Notes: generated by a model from the letters alone, not told the origin. Shown: positions 1 through 5,497, counted from the stretch's first letter. The stretch is 7,339 bases of DNA from Nanobdellota archaeon (GCA_018901315.1 JAHIFA010000156.1:1-7339), one strand, 5' to 3'. Translations and numbers: made by a program.

Positions 1-225
1 AACAGATAAAGAAAATAATACTGATGAAAAAAATAAAGGGTTTTTTATTTTTTTTATTGTCAAAAAGGTTCCAGAGGCTGCAATACCAAATAAGGCAATA
101 CTCACTACCATGAATGCAAAATGATACCCTTGGGATATTGAGAAGAATCTAATTAAGCTAATCTCTAAGGCCAGGGTTGCTAATGAAATCAAGAATATCC
201 CAGTATAAATCCTGTTATTTTTCAT
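1..225 (-). CDS. Spermidine-synthase-like multi-pass membrane protein, N-terminus (partial)
   Basis: Seventy-five codons are open from an ATG at 225 to the left edge, so the gene is cut by the window. The visible part is a short polar start (MKNNR), a first hydrophobic segment around residues 8-25, a second around 38-57 and the beginning of a third. The stretch ALEISLIRFF followed by GYHFAFMVVSIALFG matches, from memory, the N-terminal signature of large membrane proteins annotated as spermidine-synthase-like, which carry an aminopropyltransferase-type domain after the membrane helices. That downstream domain is outside the window, so catalytic function cannot be judged. The start is favoured because the ATG at 230 in another frame stops after one further codon, and an AGGT (232-235) lies six bases upstream of 225. 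The gene is divergent from the one at 439. Family assignment is moderately sure; membrane location is clear. Confidence 0.6.
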   Translation of the reverse strand, partial: MKNNRIYTGIFLISLATLALEISLIRFFSISQGYHFAFMVVSIALFGIAASGTFLTIKKIKNPLFFSSVLFSLSV

Positions 226-259
226 TTCATAACCTAATGATTCTTATAACACGGCTTAA

Positions 260-267
260 TTTATAAA
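260..267 (-). promoter_or_regulatory. Possible TATA box for the leftmost minus-strand gene
   Basis: The palindromic TTTATAAA is centred about 38 bp upstream of the ATG at 225. At the usual archaeal TATA-to-start spacing, transcription would begin near 236-237, giving a leader of about 11 bases that starts at the weak AGGT ribosome-binding motif. This makes it one of the few genes here predicted to have a leader. A second candidate, GTTATAAG near 243-250, would place the start inside the coding region and is less likely. Confidence 0.35.
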
Positions 268-279
268 ATTTTGCTATAG

Positions 280-311
280 CTCTTAAATAAAGAGTCAAAC
301 AAAAAGTTTGA
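280..311. repeat. Two abutting small inverted repeats in the divergent spacer
   Basis: CTCTT-AAATA-AAGAG (280-294) is followed without a gap by TCAAAC-AAAAA-GTTTGA (295-311). Both have perfect arms of five or six bases around a five-base A-rich loop. They lie between the promoter of the gene at 225 and that of the gene at 439. They could be operator half-sites or RNA hairpins; in such AT-rich DNA, chance is also possible. Confidence 0.4.
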
Positions 312-360
312 TAAATAGTTGTTATATGTAATCGCTTAATAAAATAAGTTAAAAAGCAGT

Positions 361-380
361 TCACATAATAACTCACATAA
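361..380. repeat. Short direct repeat TCACATAA x2 upstream of a promoter
   Basis: TCACATAA occurs at 361-368 and again at 373-380, a 12-bp period. The pair ends 27 bp before the TATA box that drives the plus-strand gene at 439. Position and near-helical spacing would suit a regulator binding site, but no regulator can be named. Confidence 0.3.
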
Positions 381-407
381 CAAATCATATTAAGTTTTTC
401 TCGAAAG

Positions 408-416
408 TTTTATATA
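408..416 (+). promoter_or_regulatory. TATA box for the small membrane operon
   Basis: TTTTATATA, preceded by CGAAAG in the position of a BRE element, is centred 27 bp upstream of the ATG at 439. That spacing puts the transcription start at or next to the start codon, so the mRNA is predicted to be leaderless. No Shine-Dalgarno motif precedes the ATG, which agrees. Confidence 0.7.
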
Positions 417-438
417 CAACTAATATATGTATTAACTT

Positions 439-672
439 ATGGAAAAGAAAAGCACTTATATACTAAGTTTTATCTTTTTGGTTGTAGGACTATCTTTATT
501 AGTCAATTCCCAGGCAAATATAACTGGTGCAGTTATTGGAGTTTCAACATCACCTTCTGCACAGGGATATTTTTTTGGAGTAACCCTTATATTAATCTCA
601 TTTATTTTATTTACAGTAAGTACCAGCGGGACAAAGGAAAAAAAGCAAGATAATAATCAAACTGAAAAATGA
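439..672 (+). CDS. Small two-helix membrane protein, unrecognised
   Basis: This 77-residue protein has a short charged start (MEKK), a hydrophobic segment at about residues 8-22, a polar middle containing NITGAVIGVS, a second hydrophobic segment at about 43-60, and a lysine/glutamine-rich tail (KEKKQDNNQTEK). The likely topology is two membrane passes with both charged ends in the cytoplasm and the middle loop outside; this is inferred from the positive-inside rule. No enzyme motif is visible. An ITGxVIG-type string after an N-terminal hydrophobic segment is something I recall from many DPANN envelope proteins, but I cannot name a family. The stop codon overlaps the start of the next gene as ATGA, so the two are probably co-transcribed and translationally coupled. 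The start is supported by the TATA box at 408-416. Confidence 0.7.
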   Translation: MEKKSTYILSFIFLVVGLSLLVNSQANITGAVIGVSTSPSAQGYFFGVTLILISFILFTVSTSGTKEKKQDNNQTEK

Positions 673-1034
673 TAGGGATATTAACAACTGCTGCATTAAT
701 TGCTTTTCTTACTTTAGTAATTATATTCTTAATTTCAGCACTTCCGCTCTATTTTGCTGTAAGGCTGCTTAAGGGAAGAACAACACTGTTTAAAACAGCA
801 ATTATAACCTTTATATCAGGAGTAATAATCTCTATTGTAAATTATCTCTTTAAAACATGGGGAACATTAATTGCATTTGTTCTACTTATGTGGATTTATC
901 ATGAGACATTCAGGCTTAAGTGGCATAAGGCATTCCTTGTCTGGATACTTCAGTTGGCATTTATAATTGCCTTTAGATATATTTTTGGTTGGATAACAGC
1001 ATTGTTTGGCATAGTTCTTAGTGGACTTTTTTAA
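669..1034 (+). CDS. Small integral membrane protein, conserved-hypothetical type
   Basis: This 121-residue protein is almost entirely hydrophobic. Four membrane segments can be drawn at about residues 3-30, 43-61, 64-77 and 88-118. The loops carry basic and aromatic residues: RLLKGRTTLFK after the first segment, and WIYHETFRLKWHKAF before the last. The string LPLYFAVRLLKGRTTLFKTA resembles uncharacterised archaeal membrane proteins I have seen, but I know of no assigned function. No transport, protease or redox motif is visible. Its ATG overlaps the stop of the preceding gene by ATGA and there is no ribosome-binding motif, so translation probably depends on the upstream gene. Its stop lies 6 bp from the stop of the convergent methyltransferase gene. 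It is clearly a real gene; the role is unknown. Confidence 0.75.
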   Translation: MIGILTTAALIAFLTLVIIFLISALPLYFAVRLLKGRTTLFKTAIITFISGVIISIVNYLFKTWGTLIAFVLLMWIYHETFRLKWHKAFLVWILQLAFIIAFRYIFGWITALFGIVLSGLF

Positions 1035-1044
1035 TTAGAATTAA
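1031..1044. repeat. Palindrome spanning two convergent stop codons
   Basis: TTAATT-AG-AATTAA is a perfect six-base inverted repeat. The stop codon of the plus-strand gene lies in its left arm and that of the minus-strand gene in its right arm, with only 6 bp between the genes. A run of six T (1027-1032) ends the plus-strand gene and could serve as its archaeal T-tract terminator. Part of the symmetry follows simply from two facing TAA codons. Confidence 0.4.
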
Positions 1045-2831
1045 TTTACTTTAAAATCAACACATATTCTGAAAACTCTTGGGGCATGCTGGCCGCATTT
1101 TACAATCCTTAATATATTGCATTTCTTATCTGCTTTTTTGCAGGCATTTCTTATCTTTTCCCTGGCATTGTCAAACTCATTTTCTTTAAGGAAATTATAG
1201 AAATGAATCACTCCATTGGGTTTTATTGAACTTAAGGCAAGATCAAGAAAATCACCTGCTGACTTTGGCAGAGGCATTATAATTCTATTAAACTTCTTCC
1301 TTAGCTTTATTGATAAAAAATATTTCCAGTCTTGTATTTGTTCTTTTGCAGTTACCTCACTTTTGCTGAATACCTCTATACAACCTTTTTCAATATGCTC
1401 TGCAAATTTACTGAAATCTAATTTTCCTTCCCTTAACCTGCAAGAATGTTTTATATCATTATCTTTATAATTTACAATATGATTATAAACATCTATTTTT
1501 GAGATTATATCTTTATAATCTTTTGTTGCCAGATTTTTGTTAACAATCACAAAATGAGCAAAATCAAAACACATATGTTTTAGATTTGATTTTTTAATAA
1601 TAGATAATATGCTCTTTTTTGTTCCAAAAACAGCGTTTATGCAGTTTTCCAAGTATAATGAATTTAACAAACCCTCTTTTTCAAGCCTGCTTAAGTTCTG
1701 CAACAGCCATTCCTCTTTATATTTATCTGGTCTATAATGGGCTTCAGTAGGGTGAAAAATATACCCAATAACATTTTCATTGTTTTTATTTAATTTATTT
1801 ATTATTTTCATGCAATCAATTGCATTAACAATTTTATCAGGATTTTGTGCAAGACTAATCTCCTTATTTTTATATCTAAGGGGCATATGTATCATTACTT
1901 TTATTTGATTTTTAGCTAGTTTTTTTATGGTTTTATCAATTTGTTCAACTGTTTTATCAGACTCAATATCCCCTTTTGGAATATAAAATTCAATTATGGA
2001 TGGATTTTGTTTTAGTTTAGGTTCAAGATGTTTTTTGTCCCATCTTGATTTCAAGGCAAATTTATCAAAGCCCAATTTTGGGAGAACTTCTTTAACATCT
2101 CCACAATAAAGGGAAACATTATTTAGTTTATTCAGTTTAAGATTTTCAAGAGCATACTTATGAGCTATAGGATTTATTTCAACGCCACAAATCTCTTTTG
2201 CTCCTGTATTTTTAGATAAAACCAATGGATATGACCCACAGCCAGAAAACATGACAAGTATTGATTCACCTGGCTTAATAAGATTCATTATTCTCTTTCT
2301 CTCAGAACTTAATCTTGGTGAGAAATAAACATTTTCAACATCCAGCTTTATTTTAACATTATTTTCTTTGTAAATAGTTTCTTTTTTGCTTATACCTGCC
2401 AATACTTTAAGTTTCTGCACTCTATAAATGCCTTTATGTATGCCTTCTTTTTTAACAACTGTTTTTATGTTTTTATTCAGTTTTAAGAATGCCTCTGCAA
2501 CAAATTTTTCTTTTTTTACAAGGCATTGCTTAATCTCAAGAATTATTATATCCCCAATAATATCAAAAGCAGATGGAACAAGGCTTAGTTCTTTTTTTGT
2601 CAGTTTATCTTTCAACAATTCATTTATTGTAAGTTTATGTGTTCCCTTTAGTTCCTTGCTAACAAATTCTATAAAAGGAAATTTTTTCTTTAAGTCCTTT
2701 TTTTCATTGATTGGAAAATAGATGAAATTATTATCTTTAATTATTTCATACTCTTTGTTAAAAAAGCACTTATCCAACAAATAGTTTTTTAGTTTCTCAG
2801 CTTTCCTTAGAGGCACTTTTATAGTCAACAT
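1041..2831 (-). CDS. trm5: Trm5-like tRNA (guanine-37-N1) methyltransferase with an inserted TIM-barrel-like domain
   Basis: Trm5 enzymes transfer a methyl group from S-adenosylmethionine to N1 of G37 beside the tRNA anticodon, protecting the reading frame. Residues 1-145 resemble the archaeal Trm5 N-terminal tRNA-binding region (start MLTIKVPLRKAEKLKNYLL). Then come VYFSPRLSSER (168-178), SAM motif I VMFSGCGSYP (193-202), motif II CGVEINP (215-221), motif III SLYCGDV (240-246), motif IV NRIIMPLPKSAGDF (515-528), strand GVIHFYNF (540-547) and a typical end, RICVDFKV. Archaeal Trm5 is usually about 330-350 residues; this one has 596. The excess is a block at about 257-510 with its own TIM-barrel pattern, described separately. 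The frame is open throughout. The start is fixed by the family N-terminus and a TATA box 27 bp upstream. Family membership of the methyltransferase part is firm; the related wybutosine enzymes Taw2 and Taw22 are alternatives for its exact specificity. Confidence 0.85.
   Translation of the reverse strand: MLTIKVPLRKAEKLKNYLLDKCFFNKEYEIIKDNNFIYFPINEKKDLKKKFPFIEFVSKELKGTHKLTINELLKDKLTKKELSLVPSAFDIIGDIIILEIKQCLVKKEKFVAEAFLKLNKNIKTVVKKEGIHKGIYRVQKLKVLAGISKKETIYKENNVKIKLDVENVYFSPRLSSERKRIMNLIKPGESILVMFSGCGSYPLVLSKNTGAKEICGVEINPIAHKYALENLKLNKLNNVSLYCGDVKEVLPKLGFDKFALKSRWDKKHLEPKLKQNPSIIEFYIPKGDIESDKTVEQIDKTIKKLAKNQIKVMIHMPLRYKNKEISLAQNPDKIVNAIDCMKIINKLNKNNENVIGYIFHPTEAHYRPDKYKEEWLLQNLSRLEKEGLLNSLYLENCINAVFGTKKSILSIIKKSNLKHMCFDFAHFVIVNKNLATKDYKDIISKIDVYNHIVNYKDNDIKHSCRLREGKLDFSKFAEHIEKGCIEVFSKSEVTAKEQIQDWKYFLSIKLRKKFNRIIMPLPKSAGDFLDLALSSIKPNGVIHFYNFLKENEFDNAREKIRNACKKADKKCNILRIVKCGQHAPRVFRICVDFKVN
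1302..2063 (-). other. Inserted AP-endonuclease-2/xylose-isomerase-like TIM-barrel domain within Trm5
   Basis: This block encodes residues 257-510 of the Trm5-like protein (boundaries approximate). Eight strand-like segments can be read in order: KFALKS (257-262), IIEFYIP (279-285), KVMIHMP (311-317), VIGYIFHPTE (354-363), SLYLENC (391-397), KHMCFDFAH (418-426), a seventh around 446-463 ending in KHS, and CIEVFSK (484-490). Residues at strand ends match the metal-binding pattern of the AP-endonuclease-2/sugar-isomerase superfamily: H315, H360, E395, a D-x-x-H pair D423/H426, H462, D472 in GKLDF, and E486. Members include endonuclease IV and sugar-phosphate isomerases and epimerases; which activity applies cannot be told. 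The block enters between the helix after motif III and the strand of motif IV. It lacks intein ends. The assignment rests on my reading of motifs, not on a search. Confidence 0.7.
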
Positions 2832-2853
2832 AACAAGAAAGATTCTTAAACAA

Positions 2854-2861
2854 TATTTAAA
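2854..2861 (-). promoter_or_regulatory. TATA box of the Trm5-like gene
   Basis: Read on the minus strand, TTTAAATA preceded by GATAAG is centred 26-27 bp upstream of the ATG at 2831. The transcript is predicted to be leaderless. No ribosome-binding motif is present in front of the start codon. Confidence 0.6.
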
Positions 2862-2899
2862 CTTATCTCAAAATCATAATTACAACATAATCAAACTGC

Positions 2900-2904
2900 A
2901 AAAA
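2900..2904 (-). terminator. Possible T-tract terminator after FEN1
   Basis: Fifteen bases past the FEN1 stop codon, the minus strand reads TTTTT. It overlaps a weak TGCAA/TTGCA inverted repeat (2897-2901 and 2912-2916). Archaeal RNA polymerase can terminate at such T-tracts without a strong hairpin. In AT-rich DNA this is only suggestive. Confidence 0.3.
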
Positions 2905-2918
2905 TATACCATTGCACT

Positions 2919-3950
2919 TTAAAAAAACTCCCCCAGGCCTTTCTGCTGTTTGCTCTCTTTGTTCTTCAACAGCCTGTCTAAAACTGGATTAACCCTTTCA
3001 GCTGCAAAGTCATGCTCATCAACTAGCAGTTTTATAACCTCATCTCTGTCAGGCTTTTTCCATTCAATAGAATAATCAGTGATTACGGGCATTTTTTTAA
3101 ATAAATTATAGACTTCTTTCCAGGGATAATTGAAAAAATTGCCCCATTTAACCTCATCAAACAAGCTGTCAAGGCTTGAGCCATATCTTTTAACAAGCTT
3201 TAGCGCATTTTTTGGGCCAATCCCCTTAACACCACCAATATTATAGTCTGTTCCAACAAGCATTGCCAAGGCAATTAGCTGGTTTTGGTCAATCCCCAGA
3301 TTATTAAGGTTTTCTGAGAGGTCTATCAGCTCGGGGTGTATAGTTATGTATGATAAACCTGATTTTTTTCTTTTTCCAATTAAAGACAAGTTTCTCACAA
3401 GTCTTGGACACCCAAATAACAATGAATCAAAATCCTGTGAAACACAATAATCAGCATCCGTATTCTTAGCTATGCAAGCTGCCTGCGCCTCTCCCTCAGA
3501 TGGGGCTTGTATAATAGGCAGACCTAATGCAGAAATAAGTTTTTTTGACTCTTCAATTATGCCTTCTGTAAGCCTCGTTGTTCTTGAGGCATATTTTTTC
3601 ATTTCCTCTATATTTTCTTCTTCTACAGCCTTTTCATATTTTTTTTCTGCATGCATCTTAACATCTTTTCTTCTCTGCCTTTCAATCTCCTTTAGTTTTG
3701 GCGGCTCACCATCAAAAACAAAAATTAATTTGATATTGTTCTGCATAAGCCTTGTTGTTCTTGAAAATAACCCAACAAGATGAGATGTTATATTGCCCTT
3801 TGAATCCATTAATAAAGAGCCATCTCTTGAGCGAATAGTCGTTAAAAACTGGTAAAGAAGGTTATATGAATCAATAACCAATGTTTTGTTATTCAATTCA
3901 TTTAGGGATATTCCATTGCTTTTCAATAGGCACTTTATCTGTGTTCCCAT
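2919..3950 (-). CDS. fen: Flap endonuclease 1 (FEN1)
   Basis: FEN1 is the structure-specific nuclease that removes 5' flaps during Okazaki-fragment maturation and long-patch base excision repair. At 343 residues it has the normal archaeal length. The N-terminal nuclease region carries acidic metal ligands D27 (VIDSYN) and D80 (VFDGEPP). The internal region carries E152 and E154 (PSEGEAQAA), D173 and D175 (SQDFDSLLFG) and D235 (GTDYN). The helix-hairpin-helix GVKGIGPKNAL (240-250) binds DNA. The C-terminus ends in QKGLGEFF (336-343), a full QxxLxxFF PCNA-interaction box. The start MGTQIK fits the family, whose N-terminal glycine is part of the active site. The gene begins one base after the stop of the winged-helix gene and is probably co-transcribed with it. 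An exact SRTTRL hexapeptide appears twice (63-68 and 122-127). Confidence 0.96.
   Translation of the reverse strand: MGTQIKCLLKSNGISLNELNNKTLVIDSYNLLYQFLTTIRSRDGSLLMDSKGNITSHLVGLFSRTTRLMQNNIKLIFVFDGEPPKLKEIERQRRKDVKMHAEKKYEKAVEEENIEEMKKYASRTTRLTEGIIEESKKLISALGLPIIQAPSEGEAQAACIAKNTDADYCVSQDFDSLLFGCPRLVRNLSLIGKRKKSGLSYITIHPELIDLSENLNNLGIDQNQLIALAMLVGTDYNIGGVKGIGPKNALKLVKRYGSSLDSLFDEVKWGNFFNYPWKEVYNLFKKMPVITDYSIEWKKPDRDEVIKLLVDEHDFAAERVNPVLDRLLKNKESKQQKGLGEFF
3569..3764. repeat. Near-identical 19-bp repeat within fen
   Basis: TAAGCCTCGTTGTTCTTGA at 3569-3587 recurs as TAAGCCTTGTTGTTCTTGA at 3746-3764, 18 of 19 bases identical, in the same reading frame. Both copies encode the reverse-strand peptide SRTTRL plus flanking bases. 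They fall at two non-homologous helices of FEN1, so this is not a domain duplication. The coordinates given span both copies. Confidence 0.6.
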
Positions 3951-3951
3951 T

Positions 3952-4872
3952 TTATATTTGTTTTATCTTTATATTCTTAAATTCTTTTGAAAGCATCTCT
4001 TTTGCTTTTTTTGTCAGCTCTCCCTTTGTCAAGAATAAAACAGGCAGTTTTTTCAGCTGGCCCTGCACAAATGCAGAGCTTAAGTCAGAGTCACTAATCC
4101 TTTTTTTGCTTTTTGCCTTGCAGTAATAAACCAAATTGCCAACAGCGCTCGGCACTTCAATAATAATATCTAAATCTGAGTTCTTTTTTACTATTTTTTC
4201 TTCTGTAATCTCAATGTTGCTCTTTTCAAAAAATCTTTTGACCTCGCTTAGGAATTTATCTTCAGCTGTCTTGTCAACAAATTTTTTCTTTTCTTCCTTT
4301 TTCTCTTCCTTCTCAGGCAATTCTTCTTTTAATTCTTCTCTCTTAATCTCCTTTCGCTCTTCTCTTGGCTTTTCCTGCTCTTTTCCCGCAATTGTTTCCT
4401 GAACTGGTTTAATATCTTCTTTTGGTTTATCAAATTTAACTGTTTCTTTTATTATTCTTGCTGCTTCTTCATTGGTTATGAGATACCATTTCCAGAATAT
4501 TTCTACATTATCATTAATCTTTACCTGCAAAGGAACAGCAAAATCTTTTATGCTCCTTAAGGCAACCCTCACAACAGGCTCTGCTATTTTGTCCCTCAAA
4601 ATTTTCCTCTGCATTAACAAATCATAAGCCATTTTTTCCTTTTCATGAAGGTTTTTTGCAAAATCCTGTAGTCTTGATTCCTGGCCAGGCAAGTAATAAA
4701 GGGGAGTGCTTCCAAATTTGACATGAGAGATTTTAAGAACATTATTTGAGACAAGCTCTGAGAGCGTTGCAGAGGCAATCATTATATCAGTTCCAATAAC
4801 CTTTGCTATCTGTACAGGTATGACAGGCCCCTTCATCCTTATTGTTTGTATGATAATTTCTCTATTATCCAT
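3952..4872 (-). CDS. Winged-helix protein with C-terminal PD-(D/E)xK/Mrr-like domain
   Basis: This 306-residue protein has three parts. Residues 1-60 look like a winged helix-turn-helix: GPVIPVQIAKVIGTDIMIAS as the helix pair, then LSELVSNNVLKISHVKFG and a short wing. A helical region with tryptophans (60-148) leads into a highly charged Glu/Lys-rich linker (about 150-198). Residues 200-306 resemble a restriction-endonuclease fold of the Mrr kind: a helix EDKFLSEVKRFFEK, then SDLDIIIEV (232-240), LVYYCKAKSKK (247-257) and PVLFLTKGELTKKAKEML (277-294). D233, D235 and K252 fit the acidic and lysine positions, but the Q/E usually two before the lysine appears to be Y250, so the site may be inactive or altered. 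It is the first gene of an operon with FEN1, suggesting a role in DNA repair or replication. The fold assignment is an inference from pattern. Confidence 0.7.
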   Translation of the reverse strand: MDNREIIIQTIRMKGPVIPVQIAKVIGTDIMIASATLSELVSNNVLKISHVKFGSTPLYYLPGQESRLQDFAKNLHEKEKMAYDLLMQRKILRDKIAEPVVRVALRSIKDFAVPLQVKINDNVEIFWKWYLITNEEAARIIKETVKFDKPKEDIKPVQETIAGKEQEKPREERKEIKREELKEELPEKEEKKEEKKKFVDKTAEDKFLSEVKRFFEKSNIEITEEKIVKKNSDLDIIIEVPSAVGNLVYYCKAKSKKRISDSDLSSAFVQGQLKKLPVLFLTKGELTKKAKEMLSKEFKNIKIKQI

Positions 4873-4894
4873 AAAAAAAATATCACAGAAGGAG

Positions 4895-4903
4895 TTTATA
4901 TAC
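4895..4903 (-). promoter_or_regulatory. TATA box of the winged-helix/FEN1 operon
   Basis: The minus strand reads GTATATAAA, preceded by CAACAAA in the BRE position. Its centre is 27 bp upstream of the ATG at 4872, so the operon mRNA is predicted to be leaderless. It stands back to back with the plus-strand promoter at 4927-4935, and only 23 bp separate the two boxes. Confidence 0.7.
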
Positions 4904-4926
4904 TTTGTTGTTTAAAACTACAAAAA

Positions 4927-4935
4927 TATATAAAA
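4927..4935 (+). promoter_or_regulatory. TATA box for the unrecognised gene at 4958
   Basis: TATATAAAA is centred 27 bp upstream of the ATG at 4958, which predicts a leaderless transcript starting there. The in-frame TTG at 4946 would lie upstream of the predicted transcription start. An AAGGAG (4937-4942) lies only three bases from that TTG and 15 from the ATG, so neither spacing suits a ribosome-binding site. Confidence 0.65.
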
Positions 4936-4957
4936 TAAGGAGCGATTGATAATAAAT

Positions 4958-5497
4958 ATGCATAAAACTTATAATAACAAACCATTAAAGTTTTGTTTTG
5001 AAGGACCAAGAAATTTAATAAACTATAAGATTGCTAAATTAATAGACCTTATTGATGTTCCCCTAGGGCTTTATGGTAAAACTGTTAAAATAAAGGAAAG
5101 GAAAGACAAAAAGACATTTGAAGGTTTTTCAGGAACTATTGGTGATATAGTTAAATCATCGCCTAGTTTCCCCTTTCTGATGCAGACAATTAATGAACAA
5201 ATTTCTGAACTTTTAAATAAAGAGGATAAATATAAAAAAATACCCTCTCCTTTTAACAATGAATGCCAAGAAGAAGTGAGAGAAAGATCTGTTTACTGCA
5301 TAGGTGAAAAGGGAGGTCCATCTCATCCTGCTTATCCTATTCATTACAAATTAGAAGTTCTTGAGAGACCTCATCAAACAGAGGTTAATGTACTGCTTCA
5401 ATCGAACTTAGCAAAAGAAAAAATAAATTCTAATATTCTTTTCGAATTAAGAAAGAAGCTGTTTCAGGATTATGGCCTGATCCATTTGATTTCATAG
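4958..5497 (+). CDS. Unrecognised soluble protein
   Basis: From the ATG at 4958 the protein has 179 residues; an upstream in-frame TTG at 4946 would add four (MIIN). I chose the ATG because a TATA box sits exactly 27 bp before it. No membrane segment or signal peptide is visible. Features include a basic stretch VKIKERKDKKTFEGFSG (44-60), a segment with Gly, Pro and His, GEKGGPSHPAYPIHYKLEV (117-135), and an alternating hydrophobic run TEVNVLL (143-149) that may be a beta strand, followed by a C-terminal helix. Two cysteines (in NNECQEE and VYCIGE) lie 15 residues apart without a metal-binding pattern. I do not recognise the family. The gene converges on the tRNA-splicing endonuclease gene and their 3' ends overlap by 28 bp. 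Confidence 0.65.
   Translation: MHKTYNNKPLKFCFEGPRNLINYKIAKLIDLIDVPLGLYGKTVKIKERKDKKTFEGFSGTIGDIVKSSPSFPFLMQTINEQISELLNKEDKYKKIPSPFNNECQEEVRERSVYCIGEKGGPSHPAYPIHYKLEVLERPHQTEVNVLLQSNLAKEKINSNILFELRKKLFQDYGLIHLIS

Noticed and set aside
222..230. A two-codon upstream frame (ATG AAA TGA) overlapping the start at 225
   Set aside because: ATGAAATGA arises easily in this base composition and nothing indicates that it is translated; it was used only to rule out 230 as the gene start.
1216..1470. An 84-codon plus-strand frame opposite the Trm5-like gene
   Set aside because: It is antisense to well-supported coding sequence and has no promoter or recognisable protein pattern. The same applies to the plus-strand frames at 2428-2721, 3472-3783, 3881-4126, 4136-4402, 5608-5853 and 5885-6100, and to the minus-strand frame at 5071-5259.
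1302..2063. An intein or in-frame intron as explanation of the block inside Trm5
   Set aside because: Inteins begin with Cys/Ser and end with His-Asn before Cys/Ser/Thr. The edges here (GFDKFALKS and KLRKKFNR) have neither, and the internal motifs are those of a TIM barrel, not of a homing endonuclease.
3972..3982. A separate promoter for fen (AATTTAAGAAT centred 27 bp before its ATG)
   Set aside because: The spacing fits, but the bases encode the Lys-rich end of the upstream gene and the match to a TATA box is poor; the one-base gap makes co-transcription the simpler reading.
4270..4425. The Glu/Lys-rich stretch read as a simple-sequence DNA repeat
   Set aside because: The bases show no fixed repeat unit. 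It is better explained as a charged protein linker between the two domains of the winged-helix protein.
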